DNA of 7,185 nucleotides from an uncultured Anaeromassilibacillus sp. (GTDB lineage: Bacteria; Bacillota; Clostridia; Oscillospirales; Acutalibacteraceae). Below, in pieces: positions 5,942 to 7,185 of the stretch. A model generated the notes under the pieces. It worked only from the letters and a program-made list of their open reading frames with translations, made no database searches and was not told the DNA's origin. The stretch covers positions 1 to 7,185 of the forward strand of contig CAMFTQ010000033.1 in assembly GCA_945988865.1 (NCBI GenBank), written 5' to 3'. The stretch's first letter is position 1. The number at the start of each line of letters is the position of its first letter. The translations under genes and the position numbers were made by a program.

Positions 5942-6616
5942 ATGATACAATTTAAAAATGTTTCAAAAACATACTCAACAGGTACAGACGCACTTCACGA
6001 TGTATCTCTGCAAATCGACAAGGGCGAGTTTGTCTTTATCGTGGGCGCATCCGGTGCCGGCAAGAGTACCTTTTTAAAGCTAATTATGCACGAAACAACG
6101 CCGACAAGCGGTGAAATAATCGTAAACGGTCAGAATCTCAACAAAATGAAACGCCGTCAGATTCCGTATTTACGCAGAACTATGGGTATTGTTTTTCAGG
6201 ATTTCCGCCTGATTGACAAAATGACCGTTTTTGACAATGTGGCTTTTGCAATGAGAGCCGTAGGAGCGCCACCGAGCGTTATTAAAAAGCGTGTACCGTA
6301 CATTCTTGACCTTGTAAACCTGAGCCACAAGGCAAAAAGCAAGCCGAGCGAGCTGTCGGGCGGTGAACAGCAAAGGGTAAGCCTTGCACGTGCGCTTGTA
6401 AACAATCCGTCAATGATTATCGCTGACGAGCCGACGGGTAATATAGACCCGGAGCTTAGCTACGAGATAATGCAGCTTTTGATAGCTATAAACAAAAGAG
6501 GCACTACTATTCTTGTCGTTACGCACGAACACGAGCTTGTGCATAGCTTTCCGAAGCGTGTAGTAGAAATTGATCGTGGCAGAATTATTAACGACACAGG
6601 CAAAATTGACGATTAA
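5942..6616 (+). CDS. ftsE: Cell division ATP-binding protein FtsE
   Basis: FtsE is the cytoplasmic ATPase of the FtsEX complex, an ABC-type machine that does not mainly transport but transmits ATP-driven motion to activate peptidoglycan hydrolases at the division site or side wall. All ABC motifs are intact in the 224 residues: Walker A GASGAGKST (35-43), Q-loop Gln86 in VFQDFRL, signature LSGGEQQR (138-145), Walker B MIIADEP with catalytic Glu163, and the switch His195 in VTHEHE. The stretch VFQDFRLIDKMTVFDNVAFA (84-103) and the length are typical of FtsE. The ATG follows GAAAGGA (5927-5933) with an 8-nt gap. ftsX starts 35 nt downstream in the same direction with no terminator between, which confirms the assignment over a generic ABC ATPase. 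Confidence 0.96.
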   Translation: MIQFKNVSKTYSTGTDALHDVSLQIDKGEFVFIVGASGAGKSTFLKLIMHETTPTSGEIIVNGQNLNKMKRRQIPYLRRTMGIVFQDFRLIDKMTVFDNVAFAMRAVGAPPSVIKKRVPYILDLVNLSHKAKSKPSELSGGEQQRVSLARALVNNPSMIIADEPTGNIDPELSYEIMQLLIAINKRGTTILVVTHEHELVHSFPKRVVEIDRGRIINDTGKIDD

Positions 6617-6651
6617 GGCTTATAACAAAAGCGAAAGGAACGATAACTAAG

Positions 6652-7185
6652 ATGAATATAGGCAGTATGGGATATTTGCTAAAGGAAGGATTTAGAAACG
6701 TTTGGAACAACAGAATAATGAGTATTGCTTCCATCGGTGTTTTAATTTCCTGCCTTGTCCTGACAGGTACCGCCGCCTTGCTTTCAATGAATGTGGCAAA
6801 GGTTGTGGAATCTGTCGGGGACTCAAACGTGACAACAGTATATCTTGACGATAATATAGACGAGCTTAAGGGTACATATATTGCAAAAGAGATAAATAAG
6901 CTCGAAAACGTCACAAAGGTTGAATTTTACTCAAAGGAGGACGCTATCCTTACATACAAAGAGGTATTAGGCGAAGAGGTTTTTAAAAATATGCAGGGCA
7001 AAAACAACCCTCTGCCAAATGCTGTAAACGTGACTATGGACGATTTGTCAAAGTACGACGAAACAGTGAAAAGTATTCTCAAGATAGAGGGAGTTGACAC
7101 TGTTAACAGCAGACGTGAGGTTGCGCAAAGGCTTACAAGCCTTAACAAGCTTGTTTCAAGGCTGAGTATTTTTGTAATAATTGCA
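6652..7185 (+). CDS. ftsX: Cell division protein FtsX (3' end missing)
   Basis: The frame is open from the ATG at 6652 to the window edge, giving 178 residues of a protein usually about 300 long. FtsX is the membrane partner of FtsE; its outer loop contacts and activates cell-wall hydrolases or their adaptors. Visible parts: a short cytoplasmic N-terminus with the typical LLKEGFRNVWNNRIMSIASI (9-28), a first membrane helix (about 26-46), an extracellular domain (about 50-168) containing VEFYSKEDAI (90-99) and NPLPNAVNV (119-127), and the start of the second helix (about 171 onward). These match the Gram-positive FtsX pattern. The Shine-Dalgarno GAAAGGA (6633-6639) is 12 nt from the ATG, longer than usual, but no better in-frame start is visible. 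It is cotranscribed with ftsE. Confidence 0.95.
   Translation, partial: MNIGSMGYLLKEGFRNVWNNRIMSIASIGVLISCLVLTGTAALLSMNVAKVVESVGDSNVTTVYLDDNIDELKGTYIAKEINKLENVTKVEFYSKEDAILTYKEVLGEEVFKNMQGKNNPLPNAVNVTMDDLSKYDETVKSILKIEGVDTVNSRREVAQRLTSLNKLVSRLSIFVIIA

Overview
The window looks like chromosomal DNA of a low-to-moderate GC Gram-positive anaerobe of the Clostridia, most plausibly a gut Ruminococcaceae/Oscillospiraceae relative (Ruminococcus or [Eubacterium] siraeum-like). This rests on the AT-rich intergenic regions, AAAGGA/GGGG-type Shine-Dalgarno sites, the gene families present and the ftsE-ftsX order; the species is inference. All six genes lie on the + strand. There are no tRNA or rRNA genes, CRISPR arrays, insertion sequences or phage genes.

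Layout: (1) 1-1281, the 3' part of a GH13 alpha-amylase-family glycosidase whose beginning lies outside the window, ending in a nested hairpin terminator. (2) 1444-2337, a membrane-anchored C39-like papain-fold protein with its own probable promoter and a good terminator. (3) 2613-4385, a Na+/phosphate cotransporter-type membrane protein with a C-terminal PhoU domain, with a near-consensus promoter and a strong terminator. (4) 4722-5807, a PucR/CdaR-type transcriptional regulator behind a leader of about 190 nt with several possible hairpins. (5) 5942-6616 ftsE and (6) 6652 to the window end, the start of ftsX, the ABC-type pair that controls cell-wall hydrolases at division.

Genes 1-4 read as separate transcription units, because each is followed by a hairpin with a T-run. 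ftsE and ftsX are an operon with a 35-nt gap. Nothing ties the sugar, phosphate and division genes into one pathway, so this is ordinary core and metabolic chromosome rather than an accessory island. I did not find a clear new multi-gene system. The parts most worth a second look are non-coding: a dyad filling the spacer of the promoter before the C39 gene, the leader of the PucR-like regulator, and the regulator-ftsE gap, where a strong terminator has several competing pairing partners and a possible -10 box just before it.
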